Part shown: in pieces, positions 7,101 through 15,169 of the stretch | Layout of the letters: the number at the start of each line of letters is the position of its first letter | How positions within the stretch are numbered: the stretch's first letter is position 1 | Source of the DNA: JBBQWS01 sp038210415 | GTDB taxonomy: Bacteria > Actinomycetota > Actinomycetes > Prado026 | DNA length: 16,697 bases | Reading direction: 5' to 3' | Assembly (NCBI GenBank): GCA_038210415.1 | Contig: JBBQWS010000063.1 | Coordinates: forward strand, 1-16,697 | The notes under the pieces: generated by a model | The model's database searches: none | Seen by the model: the letters and a program-made list of their open reading frames with translations, nothing else | What the model was told of the DNA's origin: nothing | Translations under genes and position numbers: made by a program

Positions 7101-8240
7101 TTGTCCAATCCCACCTCGGCCGCGCCGCAGGTCGACTCGGCCCTTGCCCGCGCCAGGGCGGTGGCCGACCGCTGCGGTCTCGCCGGGCTCGTCCTGACCA
7201 CCCCCGGGTCCGTCGCCTGGGCCACCGGAGGGATCAACGCCGCCATCGACCGGTCTGCCTCGGTGGACGTCGTCTGGCTCGCGGTCGGCACCGACCGGGC
7301 CGTCGTCGTCACGACCGACGTCGAGGCGCCGCGGCTGGCCGCCGAGAACGACCTGGCCGAGCTCGGGCTCGACCTCGTGGCGGTGCCGTGGTGGGACCCG
7401 CAGGCCTTCGTCACCGCCGCTGCGGCCGCTGTCGGGGCAGCCACCAACGATCTCGGCAGCGACGGCCACCCAGGCTTCGGTCAGGACGTCTCGCACGCAC
7501 TCACAGCGAGCCGGCTCAGCCTCGACGACGGCGAGCACGACCGGATCCGGGCCCTGGGGCGCGACGCGGCGGTGGCCGTCCAGGGCGCACTGCGGTCGTG
7601 GACTCCGGGTGAGCCCGACCGCGAGGTGGCCGCCCGCATCGCAGCCGCCGTCGAACGGGTCGGCGCCCTCGCGCCGGTGCTGCTGGTCGGCGGTGACGAC
7701 CGGTTGCGCCGGTTCCGGCACCCGGTCGCCGTGGGCCGCCCGCTGCACGAGGTCGTCATGGCGGTGCTCGTCGCATCGAGGGCCGGCCAGCACGTCGCAC
7801 TCACCCGGTACGCCTCGGCCCGCGAACCCGCGCGGGAGCTCGCCGAAGGACTCGCCGCGGTCCGCCGGATCCATCGACGCATTCTCGCCGCCTGCCAGCC
7901 GGGAGCCACGACCGGCGAGGTCGTGACCGAGCTCTCTGCCGCGTACGCCGACGAAGGCCAGACCGGTGCCTGGCGCCAGCACTACCAGGGCGGGCCTATC
8001 GGCTACGCACAGCGGGAGTTCGAGATCGCACCGGGCCAGACCGACAGCCCCTGGTGGTCCACCCCGCTGCCCAGCGGTTGCGCCCTCGCGTGGAACCCCA
8101 GCCTGCCCGGCGGTGCCAAGGACGAGGACACCTACCTCGTGCACGAGGGCGCACCGGAAGCCATCACCGTCACGGCCGACTGGCCCACCGCCGACGATTC
8201 GCTACCGGCGCGACCTGCCGTGCTCGTAGTCGGTAACTGA
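7101..8240 (+). CDS. M24 (pita-bread) family protein lacking most metal ligands
   Basis: A 379-residue protein with an N-terminal creatinase-like domain (AGLVLTTPGSVAWATGG, residues about 28-44) and a C-terminal M24 aminopeptidase P/creatinase fold. TTG 7101 is chosen: GGAGGTGG (7088-7095) is spaced 5 nt from it, and residues before it look unlike the family. Where M24 metalloenzymes have GYxxDxTRT, this protein has AGQHVALTRYA (no Asp). The H-x-x-G-H motif reads HYQGGPIGYAQRE (294-306), with Gly for the ligand His. The first Glu motif reads NPSLPGG. Only the last Glu (KDEDTYLV, 340-347) remains. It should therefore not be a dinuclear-metal peptidase. Creatinase and ectoine hydrolase show that this fold can act without metal on small C-N substrates, so a small-molecule role within the operon is plausible. 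First gene of the operon; its TGA overlaps the ribosome binding site of the next gene. Confidence 0.75.
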   Translation: MSNPTSAAPQVDSALARARAVADRCGLAGLVLTTPGSVAWATGGINAAIDRSASVDVVWLAVGTDRAVVVTTDVEAPRLAAENDLAELGLDLVAVPWWDPQAFVTAAAAAVGAATNDLGSDGHPGFGQDVSHALTASRLSLDDGEHDRIRALGRDAAVAVQGALRSWTPGEPDREVAARIAAAVERVGALAPVLLVGGDDRLRRFRHPVAVGRPLHEVVMAVLVASRAGQHVALTRYASAREPARELAEGLAAVRRIHRRILAACQPGATTGEVVTELSAAYADEGQTGAWRQHYQGGPIGYAQREFEIAPGQTDSPWWSTPLPSGCALAWNPSLPGGAKDEDTYLVHEGAPEAITVTADWPTADDSLPARPAVLVVGN

Positions 8241-8251
8241 GAGGAATGCGC

Positions 8252-9172
8252 ATGCGCTCTGACCTGATCCTCGCCGCAGCCGGCCACGCGCCGGAGGTCG
8301 CCCCGGCGGCGTCCGTTGTCAGGTTCCCGGACGGTGCCCACTTCCGGATCGAGGTCCCTTCGGTCGAGGGTCCGGCGGTGCTCGCCGCTGTGCTCGACGA
8401 GGCAGCCGGCCGGGGCGTCGTGGTCAACCGCGTGTCGCAAGGCAGCGGCGCGATGATGCACACCGAGGCGGAGCTCGGCGAACTGGCCCGCATCGGCGCG
8501 GACGCCGGCCTCGAGGTGTCCCTGTTCGTCGGGCCGCGCGAGGAGTGGGGGATCGGGTCAATGGTCCACGCTGCGGACGGCGGTTGCCTGGCCGGCGGGA
8601 TCCGCGGCCTGCGCCAGCTGCGGTACGCGGTCGAGGATGTCGTCCGGGCCGCCGACTGCGGCATCCGTGGATTCCTGGTCGCCGACCTTGGCCTGCTGCA
8701 CGTACTCGTCGCGGCCCAGGCTGCGGCCCAGCTGCCTGCGGACATCGTCTGGAAGGTCTCTGCCCTTGCCGCACCGTCGAACCCGGCGGCGCTGCGGATC
8801 CTGGAACAGCTGGGCGCAGACACGGTGAACCTGCCGACCGATCTCACGCTGGCCGAGCTGGCCGAGATGCGCGCGGCGACCAGCCTGCCCCTCGACCTCT
8901 ATGTCGAGGCCCCGGATGCCATGGGCGGGGTCGTCCGCGGCGAGCAGGTGGCCGACCTCGTCGCTGCCGCAGCCCCGCTGTACGTCAAGTTCGGGCTGCG
9001 CAACTCGCGTCCGCTCTACCCGTCCGGCATGCACGTGCAGAACGACGCAGAGCTGATCGCCCGGGAGAAGGTCCGCCGAGCGCAGATCTCGCTCGAGTGG
9101 TTGGCCCGCAGTGGCGCCGAGCTGGTCCAGTCCGAACCTGGCGCGCCCGGCTTGGCGGTCCCGCAGCCGTAA
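8252..9172 (+). CDS. U32-like barrel protein without the U32 Cys signature, function unknown
   Basis: 306 residues, read as an alpha/beta (TIM-type) barrel. The segment SNPAALRILEQLGADTVNLP followed by TDLTLAELAEMRA (residues about 176-208) resembles the U32 'peptidase' pattern in which an Asn-rich strand is followed by elGA..v.Ls.El.l.El. U32 proteins then carry an HGxxC motif with clustered cysteines; here the matching stretch is LDLYVEAPDAMGG, with no His or Cys. Only two cysteines occur in the whole protein (C112 and C136). ATG 8252 is preferred over ATG 8246, because GAGAGGA (8239-8245) directly abuts the first and lies 6 nt from the second. It is tightly linked to the M24-like gene (11 nt gap) and precedes the dehydratase, so it probably acts on a pathway intermediate or related substrate. 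Assignment to U32 is from pattern only. Confidence 0.55.
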   Translation: MRSDLILAAAGHAPEVAPAASVVRFPDGAHFRIEVPSVEGPAVLAAVLDEAAGRGVVVNRVSQGSGAMMHTEAELGELARIGADAGLEVSLFVGPREEWGIGSMVHAADGGCLAGGIRGLRQLRYAVEDVVRAADCGIRGFLVADLGLLHVLVAAQAAAQLPADIVWKVSALAAPSNPAALRILEQLGADTVNLPTDLTLAELAEMRAATSLPLDLYVEAPDAMGGVVRGEQVADLVAAAAPLYVKFGLRNSRPLYPSGMHVQNDAELIAREKVRRAQISLEWLARSGAELVQSEPGAPGLAVPQP

Positions 9173-9223
9173 CCCTCACGCAGCCCAACGCAACCAAGGC
9201 ACCGACAAACCGAGGGGGTGGGC

Positions 9224-10948
9224 ATGAGGCTCCGCAGCCAGGAGTGGTTCGAGGGCGACGACGAGGTTGCCGTGATCCACCGGGTCGCGATGCGCAATGC
9301 GGGGTTCGAGCTCGCCGCCGACCACGACCGTCCGGTCATCGGCGTTCTGAACTCGGCCAGCGATCTCAACCCGTGCAACCTCCCCCTCCGCGGTCTAGCC
9401 GAAGACGTGAAAGCCGGTGTCGTCGAGGCCGGGGGCATACCGGTCGAGCTACCGGTCATGTCGCTCGGTGAAGACCTGATGAAACCCACCGCGATGCTGT
9501 ACCGGAACCTGCTCGCGATGGAGGTCGAGGAGTACCTGCGGACGTACCCGGTCGACGGTGTCGTCCTGCTCGCCAACTGCGATAAGTCCGTACCCGGCGC
9601 CGTAATGGGGGCAGTCAGCGCGAACCTTCCGTTTCTCGTCGTCACGGCCGGCGCTCGGCCCGCGACCTCGCTGTTCCGCGGGCGCCGGGTCGGGACCGGC
9701 ACGGCCCTGTGGCGGGCGTGGGAGGACCACCGGACCGGTCGGCTCGACGACGAGGGCTGGCGCGAGTTCGAGCGCTGCCTCGCCTGCGGGCAGGGCGCGT
9801 GCAACACGATGGGGACCGCCTCGTCGATGGCCATCGTCGCCGAGGCGCTTGGCCTCAGCCTCCCCGGGACTGCGGTGATCCCGGTCGGCGAGCTGGACCG
9901 GGCGACATCGGCGCACGCCAGCGGCGGTCGGGTGGTCGAGATGGTCCGGGAGTCCGCGAGCCCCGACACGGTCCTGACCGACGCTGCCTTCCGCAACGCC
10001 GTCCGCGTCCTGCACGCAGTCGGCGGGTCGACGAACGCCCTCGTGCACCTGCTCGCCATCGCCGGTCGCGGGGCTGCGACGCTGACCCTCGCGGACCTCG
10101 GCCGGCTCGGCCGCGGAGTCCCCGTCCTCGCTGACGTCGAACCCTCAGGCCGGCTGCTCATCCAGGACTTCCACACGGCCGGAGGCGTACCTGCCCTGAT
10201 CCGACTGCTCGGCGACGCGATCGAGACCGACGCGATCACCGCGACGGGGAGGCCGTGGCGGGACGAGCTGCCGGCGCACGTCACGACGGGTGGCGCGCTG
10301 CGCGACCCCGCAGATCCGGTGCACGCCGACGGGGCATTCGTCGTCGTGACCGGAACCTTGGCCCCGAGTGGCGCCGTGATCAAGACCTCGGCGGCGGCGT
10401 CGCACCTGTTCTCGCACCGCGGCCCCGCCCTGGTCTTTCACTCGTACGACGACATGCGCGCCCGGATCGACGACCCCGATCTCCCCGTTACCGCCGAAAC
10501 GGTCCTGGTGCTGGCCGGAGCCGGCCCGGTCGGCGTCCCGGGAATGCCCGAGTGGGGGATGATCCCGATCCCCGCGAAGCTGGCCGCGGTCGGCGTGACC
10601 GACATGGTCCGGGTGACCGACGCACGCATGAGCGGGACGTCGTTCGGCACGTGCTTCCTGCACGTGGCCCCGGAAGCTGCTGTCGGCGGACCGCTCGCCC
10701 TCGTCCGTGACGGCGACGTCATCGTCGTGGACGTCGCGAGCGGCCGGCTCGACCTCGACATGAGCGACGAGGAGCTCGCCTCCCGCCGTGACGCCTGGAC
10801 CCCGCCCGTCTCCGCGCACCTGCGCGGCTGGCCGGCGCTATACCAGGCGCACGTCACGCAGGCCGACACGGGCTGCGACTTCGATTTCCTGCAGGCACCG
10901 ACCCCGGCGCACCGCAGGTTCGTGCCCCCTGTCGTCGGGCGGTCGTGA
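9224..10948 (+). CDS. IlvD/Edd family sugar-acid dehydratase (L-arabinonate/D-xylonate type)
   Basis: 574 residues, the usual family length. It removes water from an aldonate to give the 2-keto-3-deoxy acid, using an Fe-S cluster and Mg2+. The start LRSQEWFEGDD carries the RSxxWF motif of the pentonate dehydratase branch. Cluster cysteines are Cys51 (NPCN), Cys119 (NCDKSVPG, with Lys121 as the likely Mg-carbamate Lys) and Cys193 (QGACNTMGTASSM); their spacing agrees with [2Fe-2S] arabinonate dehydratases. The catalytic Ser lies in DARMSGTSFGT (Ser470). ATG 9224 follows GAGGGGG (9212-9218); GTG 9218 overlaps that site and is rejected. Real dihydroxy-acid dehydratase (IlvD) for branched amino acids is unlikely given the RSxxWF start and the surrounding lactonase, importer and DHDPS-family genes. 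The exact sugar acid is not fixed. Confidence 0.88.
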   Translation: MRLRSQEWFEGDDEVAVIHRVAMRNAGFELAADHDRPVIGVLNSASDLNPCNLPLRGLAEDVKAGVVEAGGIPVELPVMSLGEDLMKPTAMLYRNLLAMEVEEYLRTYPVDGVVLLANCDKSVPGAVMGAVSANLPFLVVTAGARPATSLFRGRRVGTGTALWRAWEDHRTGRLDDEGWREFERCLACGQGACNTMGTASSMAIVAEALGLSLPGTAVIPVGELDRATSAHASGGRVVEMVRESASPDTVLTDAAFRNAVRVLHAVGGSTNALVHLLAIAGRGAATLTLADLGRLGRGVPVLADVEPSGRLLIQDFHTAGGVPALIRLLGDAIETDAITATGRPWRDELPAHVTTGGALRDPADPVHADGAFVVVTGTLAPSGAVIKTSAAASHLFSHRGPALVFHSYDDMRARIDDPDLPVTAETVLVLAGAGPVGVPGMPEWGMIPIPAKLAAVGVTDMVRVTDARMSGTSFGTCFLHVAPEAAVGGPLALVRDGDVIVVDVASGRLDLDMSDEELASRRDAWTPPVSAHLRGWPALYQAHVTQADTGCDFDFLQAPTPAHRRFVPPVVGRS

Positions 10949-11019
10949 TGGCCCCCCGACGCCAGCGGACACTGACGCCACCCCACAGCGGACACGCTGC
11001 GGCACGACAAGGAGGACAC

Positions 11020-12330
11020 GTGCGTAAAACAGCACTCATCGCGACCGCGGTGGCGACCGCAGCGGTCATGGCGGCATGTTCGAGCAGCGGATCCCGCTCG
11101 GCCACCACAGGGTCAAGCTCTCCCGAGAGCGGCCCCGTCACGCTCACCCTCTGGCACAACTACGGCACCGAGCAGAACGCCGTGGCCACCCAGAAGCTCA
11201 CCGACGCGTACCACGCGCTGCACCCGAACGTCACGTTCAAGGTGGTCAGCCAGCCGGGCGACAACTACTTCTCGTTGCTCCAGGCGTCGGCCGTCTCGAA
11301 GACCGGGCCCGACCTCGCAGTCATGTGGACCGGCTTGTTCACGTTGAAGTACAAGAGCTTCCTCGTGAACCTCAAGGACAAGATCCCGGCCTCGACGCTC
11401 AGCCGGGTCCAAGGCCTACAGTGGATGTCCGACGGGTTCGACGCGAACAACGGCCCGCTCGTGATGCCGCTGGAGCAGCAGTTCTACATCGGCTTCTACA
11501 GCAAGAAGGCGTTCGCCAAGGCAGGCATCACCGCACCGCCGACCACGTGGGACGAGCTCTACTCAGCCTGTGGGAAGCTGAAGTCGGCCGGCTACGCGCC
11601 CATGGTCTACGGCAACGGCGGCCAGAGCCTCGGCGCCGAGTTCTACCCCTGGTACGACGCGAGCTACATGATGATCGGCGCCCACTCGGTCGACGACTGG
11701 AAGAGCCTGTACAACGGGAAGATCCCGTGGAACGACCCGAGCAACACCGCGCAGTTCTCGAAGTGGGCGGCGTTGGAGTCCAAGGGCTGCACGAACTCCG
11801 ACGTGCTGACCAAGACCAACAACCTGGACGACTTCACCGGCGGCAAGGCCGCGATGATCGTCGACGGTACGTGGGACACCCAGAAGTTCACGGATGCGAT
11901 GAAAGACGACGTGGCAGCGTTCGTGCCGCCGTTCTCTGACCAGCCGATCAAGGGCGTCGTTCAGTACCCGGGCGACGGGTTCAGCATCACGAGCTACTCG
12001 CAGCACCAGGCCACAGCCGCCGACTTCCTGGCCTTCCTGGCCAGCGACGCCGGGGCGAAGATCATCAACGACGCCGGTCTGATCCCGGACCTCAGCGGCA
12101 CCACGACGACGAACCCGGTGAACCAGCAGATGCTGGACTTCGCCAGCAAGGGCGGTTTCACCGCCTACCCGATGCTCGACAACGTCGTGCAGGGTGACGT
12201 CGTCGACTCCGGCAACAAGGTGCTGCCGCCCGTCCTGGCCGGCAAGACCCCGGCGACAGAAGGCTTGAACCAGCTCGACACCGTGTGGAAGCAGCTCAGC
12301 GAGGACCAGCGAGGGAACAACTACTCGTAG
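11020..12330 (+). CDS. ABC sugar importer, substrate-binding lipoprotein (family 1)
   Basis: A 436-residue extracellular binding protein. GTG 11020 has AAGGAGGAC (11009-11017) just upstream and gives a proper lipoprotein signal: VRKTALIATA at the start, a hydrophobic core, then VMAAC with the lipidated Cys20 and a Ser-rich linker (SSSGSRSATTGSSS). The mature part begins VTLTLWHNYGTEQNAVATQK, typical of MalE-type family 1 proteins, and later has GGKAAMIVDGTWDTQKF, the conserved GkaAM...G.W block. It captures a sugar, oligosaccharide or glycoside outside the cell and passes it to the two downstream permeases. A large hairpin separates it from them, as often seen where binding protein is made in excess. 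Confidence 0.92.
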   Translation: MRKTALIATAVATAAVMAACSSSGSRSATTGSSSPESGPVTLTLWHNYGTEQNAVATQKLTDAYHALHPNVTFKVVSQPGDNYFSLLQASAVSKTGPDLAVMWTGLFTLKYKSFLVNLKDKIPASTLSRVQGLQWMSDGFDANNGPLVMPLEQQFYIGFYSKKAFAKAGITAPPTTWDELYSACGKLKSAGYAPMVYGNGGQSLGAEFYPWYDASYMMIGAHSVDDWKSLYNGKIPWNDPSNTAQFSKWAALESKGCTNSDVLTKTNNLDDFTGGKAAMIVDGTWDTQKFTDAMKDDVAAFVPPFSDQPIKGVVQYPGDGFSITSYSQHQATAADFLAFLASDAGAKIINDAGLIPDLSGTTTTNPVNQQMLDFASKGGFTAYPMLDNVVQGDVVDSGNKVLPPVLAGKTPATEGLNQLDTVWKQLSEDQRGNNYS

Positions 12331-12338
12331 TCGCTCGG

Positions 12339-12393
12339 CGCCGGGCGAAGCCCTGCCTCGACGGTCAACCGGCGAGGCATGCTTCGCCCGGCG
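12339..12393 (+). promoter_or_regulatory. Long nearly perfect intra-operon stem-loop
   Basis: The outer arms CGCCGGGCGAAGC (12339-12351) and GCTTCGCCCGGCG (12381-12393) are perfect 13-bp complements. Inside lie TGCCTCG (12354-12360) and CGAGGCA (12373-12379), then CGGT-CA-ACCG at the tip. The result is an almost continuous hairpin of about 24 bp, with a 2-nt against 1-nt bulge. It occupies the gap between the binding-protein stop and the permease ribosome binding site. No U-tract follows. A partial terminator or 3'-end stabiliser giving more binding protein than permease is the likely role. Confidence 0.75.
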
Positions 12394-12428
12394 AACCACC
12401 TCGCCCACGACACCTCAGGAGAGCAGCG

Positions 12429-13349
12429 ATGAGCGCGCTGACGGCGATCCATCCGCGCAAGCGCTCGGGCAAGCGCCCGGTCTCGGCTCTGGCGCGCAAC
12501 CGCGGCCGCACCGGGATGGTGATGTCGTTCCCGGCGTTCGCCCTGGTCGCTCTGCTGCTCGGAATCCCGATTCTGCAGGCCGTCTACTACTCGATGACCC
12601 GGTGGGACGGGTTGGTGGCCAAGTGGATCGGTCCCTCGACGTACATCAAGCAGTTCAAGAACCCGATCTTCTGGCGGGTGCTGGAGAACAACGGGCTGCT
12701 CCTGCTTGCCGTCCCGGTCGCGATCGTGATCCCGTTGGGGATCGCGGCAGTCCTGCACGAACGCGTCCTCGGCTGGCGGTTCTTCCGATCCATCTACTTC
12801 CTGCCGACCGCCGTCTCGTGGGTCGTCATCGGCATGGTGTCAGCCCGTTTCTTCGCCCAGGAAGGCATGCTCAACCACTTGCTCGTATCCGTGGGGCTCG
12901 GCTCGATCAAGACCGACTTCCTCGCCGGCGAGCGCACCGCCCTGCTTGCGGTTGCCCTGACGTTCATCTGGTCGATGGTCGGGACCAACACGATCATCTT
13001 CCTGACCGGCCTGGCCACGATCGACCCAGCCCTGCACGAGGCGGCCAAGGTCGACGGCGCCGGATCGCTGCGCATCTTCTGGCACATCACCTTCCCGCAG
13101 CTCAAGCGTTTCGTTCAGTTCTCGTTCGTCCTGACGGTGATCAGCGCGTTCACCGCCCTCTTCAGCCTCATCTTCGTGATGACCGGCGGAGGGCCCGGCT
13201 ACGGAACGACGACGCTTGAGTTCTTCGTCTACCAGACTGCCTTCGCCAAGGGGGAGTTCGGTACCGGCGCGCTCCTCGGAGTCATCCTCTTCGTCATCAT
13301 GGCCGCCATCGGCCTGGCCCAGCTCAAGCTGCTCCGTTCCGACGACTGA
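12429..13349 (+). CDS. ABC sugar importer permease, MalF type
   Basis: A 306-residue inner-membrane protein with about six hydrophobic segments, the first at about residues 33-55 after a basic cytoplasmic start (HPRKRSGKRP). The ABC-ATPase docking EAA loop is HEAAKVDGAGSLRIFWHITF (from about residue 203), with the conserved EAA...G.......I..P spacing. ATG 12429 has AGGAGAG at 12417-12423. It pairs with the following permease, 12 nt downstream, and with the upstream lipoprotein. No ATPase gene is present in the window, so a shared MsmX/MalK-type ATPase encoded elsewhere must energise it. Confidence 0.92.
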   Translation: MSALTAIHPRKRSGKRPVSALARNRGRTGMVMSFPAFALVALLLGIPILQAVYYSMTRWDGLVAKWIGPSTYIKQFKNPIFWRVLENNGLLLLAVPVAIVIPLGIAAVLHERVLGWRFFRSIYFLPTAVSWVVIGMVSARFFAQEGMLNHLLVSVGLGSIKTDFLAGERTALLAVALTFIWSMVGTNTIIFLTGLATIDPALHEAAKVDGAGSLRIFWHITFPQLKRFVQFSFVLTVISAFTALFSLIFVMTGGGPGYGTTTLEFFVYQTAFAKGEFGTGALLGVILFVIMAAIGLAQLKLLRSDD

Positions 13350-13361
13350 CTTCGAGGCCCT

Positions 13362-14228
13362 GTGACCATGACCCTGACCACCCCGGAGACAGTGCCGGGG
13401 CCGACCGTCCGCAGGCGGCGGCACCGGTTCACCGTGCGCCGGGCCCTGCTGCTCGCGCTGATGCTCGTCATCGCCTTCGTGATGATCTACCCCTTCCTGT
13501 TCATGATCGACACGGCGTTCAAGACCCAGGCCCAGTACCTCGCCGGAAGCGGTCACTCGTTCGACAGCTGGAGCAAGCTGACCTCGGCCCTCCCGGTCGG
13601 CCAGCAGCTGCTGAGCTCGATGATCGTGTGCGTCCTGTCGATCATCGTCATCGTCGTGGTGAGCACCACCGCAGGCTTCGCCTTCGCCAAGCTGCGGTAC
13701 ACCGGCGCCACGCCGGTGTTCGTCGCGATCATCGCGGCACTCCTGATCCCGATGCAGTCGATCATCATCCCGGCTTACGTCAACGTCTCGAAGTTCAACC
13801 TGCTCACCAACTATTACGGCGCCGTCCTGGTCTACTCCGCGCTGGGCACGCCGTTCGCCACCTTCTTGATGACGGCATACTTCCGCGGCCTGCCGGACGA
13901 GCTGATCGAAGCCGCGATCGTGGACGGGCTCGGGTACGGACGGGTGTTCCTCCGGATCGGTGTCCCGCTCGCTCTGCCCGCAATCGTCACCGTCACCGTG
14001 CTGCAGTTCATCCAGATCTGGGACGACCTGCTGATCGGGCTGCTGTTCCTGCAGAACCCTGACCAGCGCACGATCACCGTGGGCCTCGGCGCGCTCTCGG
14101 CGGGGCGGGTCACCGACATCCCCGTACTCATGGCCGGCTCCCTCGTCAGCGCGATCCCTGCGGTGGTCGTGTACTTGATCTTCCAGCGCCACCTGATCAG
14201 CGGCCTCACGGCGGGTATCGGCAAGTGA
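13362..14228 (+). CDS. ABC sugar importer permease, MalG type
   Basis: A 288-residue permease with a basic N terminus (TVRRRRHRFTVRR) and about six TM segments; TM1 is followed by YPFLFMIDTAFKT, typical of MalG-type proteins. The EAA loop is EAAIVDGLGYGRVFLRIGVP from residue 183, and the C terminus ends in QRHLISGLTAGIGK, the usual Q+.li.GltaGavK ending. GTG 13362 has GAGG 4 nt upstream; ATG 13368 is a possible alternative with long spacing. Its TGA overlaps the GTG of the lactonase gene (GTGA), so the two are translationally coupled. Confidence 0.92.
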   Translation: MTMTLTTPETVPGPTVRRRRHRFTVRRALLLALMLVIAFVMIYPFLFMIDTAFKTQAQYLAGSGHSFDSWSKLTSALPVGQQLLSSMIVCVLSIIVIVVVSTTAGFAFAKLRYTGATPVFVAIIAALLIPMQSIIIPAYVNVSKFNLLTNYYGAVLVYSALGTPFATFLMTAYFRGLPDELIEAAIVDGLGYGRVFLRIGVPLALPAIVTVTVLQFIQIWDDLLIGLLFLQNPDQRTITVGLGALSAGRVTDIPVLMAGSLVSAIPAVVVYLIFQRHLISGLTAGIGK

Positions 14229-15169
14229 GCGGGAGGATGTCCGTCGGCGAGTGGACGGTGATCTCCGACGCGGGGTGCGAGGTCGCTGAGCGGCCGGTCT
14301 GGGATGCACCCACGGCCAGCCTGCTCTGGGTCGACGTGCACGGCGGACGGTTGCACCGCTCGAGTCCGACCGCCCCGAACGGTGCCTGGACCGACAACGT
14401 GGTGGAGATCGGTTCCAACCTCGGGGCTGTGGCCTTGCGCGTGGACGGCGGACTGGTCGCCGCTGCCGACTCGGCGTTCGTGCTCCTCGACACCCACGGA
14501 CGTCCCGACGCCGACCCCGTGCCGGTGGACCTGCCCGTGGACCAACGGTTCAACGATGCAACCTGCGACCCGGCGGGACGGCTGCTCGCAGGCACAACCT
14601 CGACGGTCGGTGCCGCCGGCGGCGGCGTGCTCTGGTCACTGGACCCAACGCTGCGCTGCACGACCCTGCTCGAAGGAGTCACCGAGTCGAACGGCCTCGG
14701 CTGGTCGGCCGACGGGAGTGTCCTGTACTACGTCGACTCGGGCGAGCCCGTCGTCCGCCGTTACGCCTACGACACCGGGCACGGACGGATCGGCGGCCGA
14801 CTGGCCGACCTCGCGGTGCTCGCCGAGGACGATGGCGTCCCGGACGGCCTGGTGGTGGACGACGCGGACGCGGTCTGGGTCGCGCTGTGGGGCGGCGGCG
14901 CCGTGCGCCGGTACGGGCCGGAGGGAGCGATGCTCGCTCATGTGCCCGTACCCGTGACCCAGCCGTCCTGTCCTGGGTTCGCCGGGCCCGACCTCGACCT
15001 GCTCGTCGTCACGAGCGGCTGGGAGGGGTTGACTTCCGAGCAGCGCGCCGCCGACCCTTTCGCGGGTAACGTGCTCGTCACCAGGGTCCCGGTCTTCGGC
15101 CGACCGCCACTGCGGTTCGGCGAGACACTGCGGTTCGGCGAGACACTGCGGTTCGGCAGCCAGAAGTGA
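14225..15169 (+). CDS. SMP-30/gluconolactonase family sugar lactonase
   Basis: A 314-residue beta-propeller hydrolase that opens an aldonolactone to the aldonic acid, using one divalent metal. Metal-ligand positions of the family are present: Glu22 (AERPVWDAPTASLLWVDV), Asn156 (ESNGLGWSADG) and Asp207 (VPDGLVVDD), and RFNDATCDPAGRL holds the substrate-binding Arg-x-Asn-Asp. GTG 14225 overlaps the permease stop by 4 nt; ATG 14237 is unlikely because GGGAGG directly abuts it with no spacing. The C terminus is odd: it ends in a tandem LRFGET repeat encoded by an 18-nt DNA repeat. It precedes the dehydratase substrate in the pathway and overlaps the next gene through GTGA. Confidence 0.9.
   Translation: MSGRMSVGEWTVISDAGCEVAERPVWDAPTASLLWVDVHGGRLHRSSPTAPNGAWTDNVVEIGSNLGAVALRVDGGLVAAADSAFVLLDTHGRPDADPVPVDLPVDQRFNDATCDPAGRLLAGTTSTVGAAGGGVLWSLDPTLRCTTLLEGVTESNGLGWSADGSVLYYVDSGEPVVRRYAYDTGHGRIGGRLADLAVLAEDDGVPDGLVVDDADAVWVALWGGGAVRRYGPEGAMLAHVPVPVTQPSCPGFAGPDLDLLVVTSGWEGLTSEQRAADPFAGNVLVTRVPVFGRPPLRFGETLRFGETLRFGSQK
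15109..15157 (+). repeat. 18-nt tandem repeat at the end of the lactonase gene
   Basis: The unit ACTGCGGTTCGGCGAGAC occurs at 15109-15126 and 15127-15144, with a partial third copy at 15145-15157. The copies are identical and in frame, encoding LRFGET-LRFGET-LRFG just before the stop. A recent slippage expansion at the C terminus is the simplest reading. Confidence 0.9.

Noticed and set aside
7101..8240. Active Xaa-Pro aminopeptidase
   Set aside because: The metal-ligand Asp, His and first Glu motifs are replaced, so a metal-dependent peptidase activity is not supported.
9016..10383. Reverse-strand open frame (455 codons) across the dehydratase gene
   Set aside because: Ser/Arg/Pro-rich shadow; the forward frame has all Fe-S cysteines and catalytic motifs of IlvD/Edd.
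9224..10948. Annotation as IlvD dihydroxy-acid dehydratase of branched-chain amino acid synthesis
   Set aside because: RSxxWF start, the CGQGACNTMG cysteine context and the sugar-acid neighbours point to the pentonate dehydratase branch.
12840..14309. Long reverse-strand open frame (489 codons) across both permeases
   Set aside because: Hydrophilic, His/Asp/Arg-rich translation with no recognisable domain; the forward strand holds two clear permeases with EAA loops.
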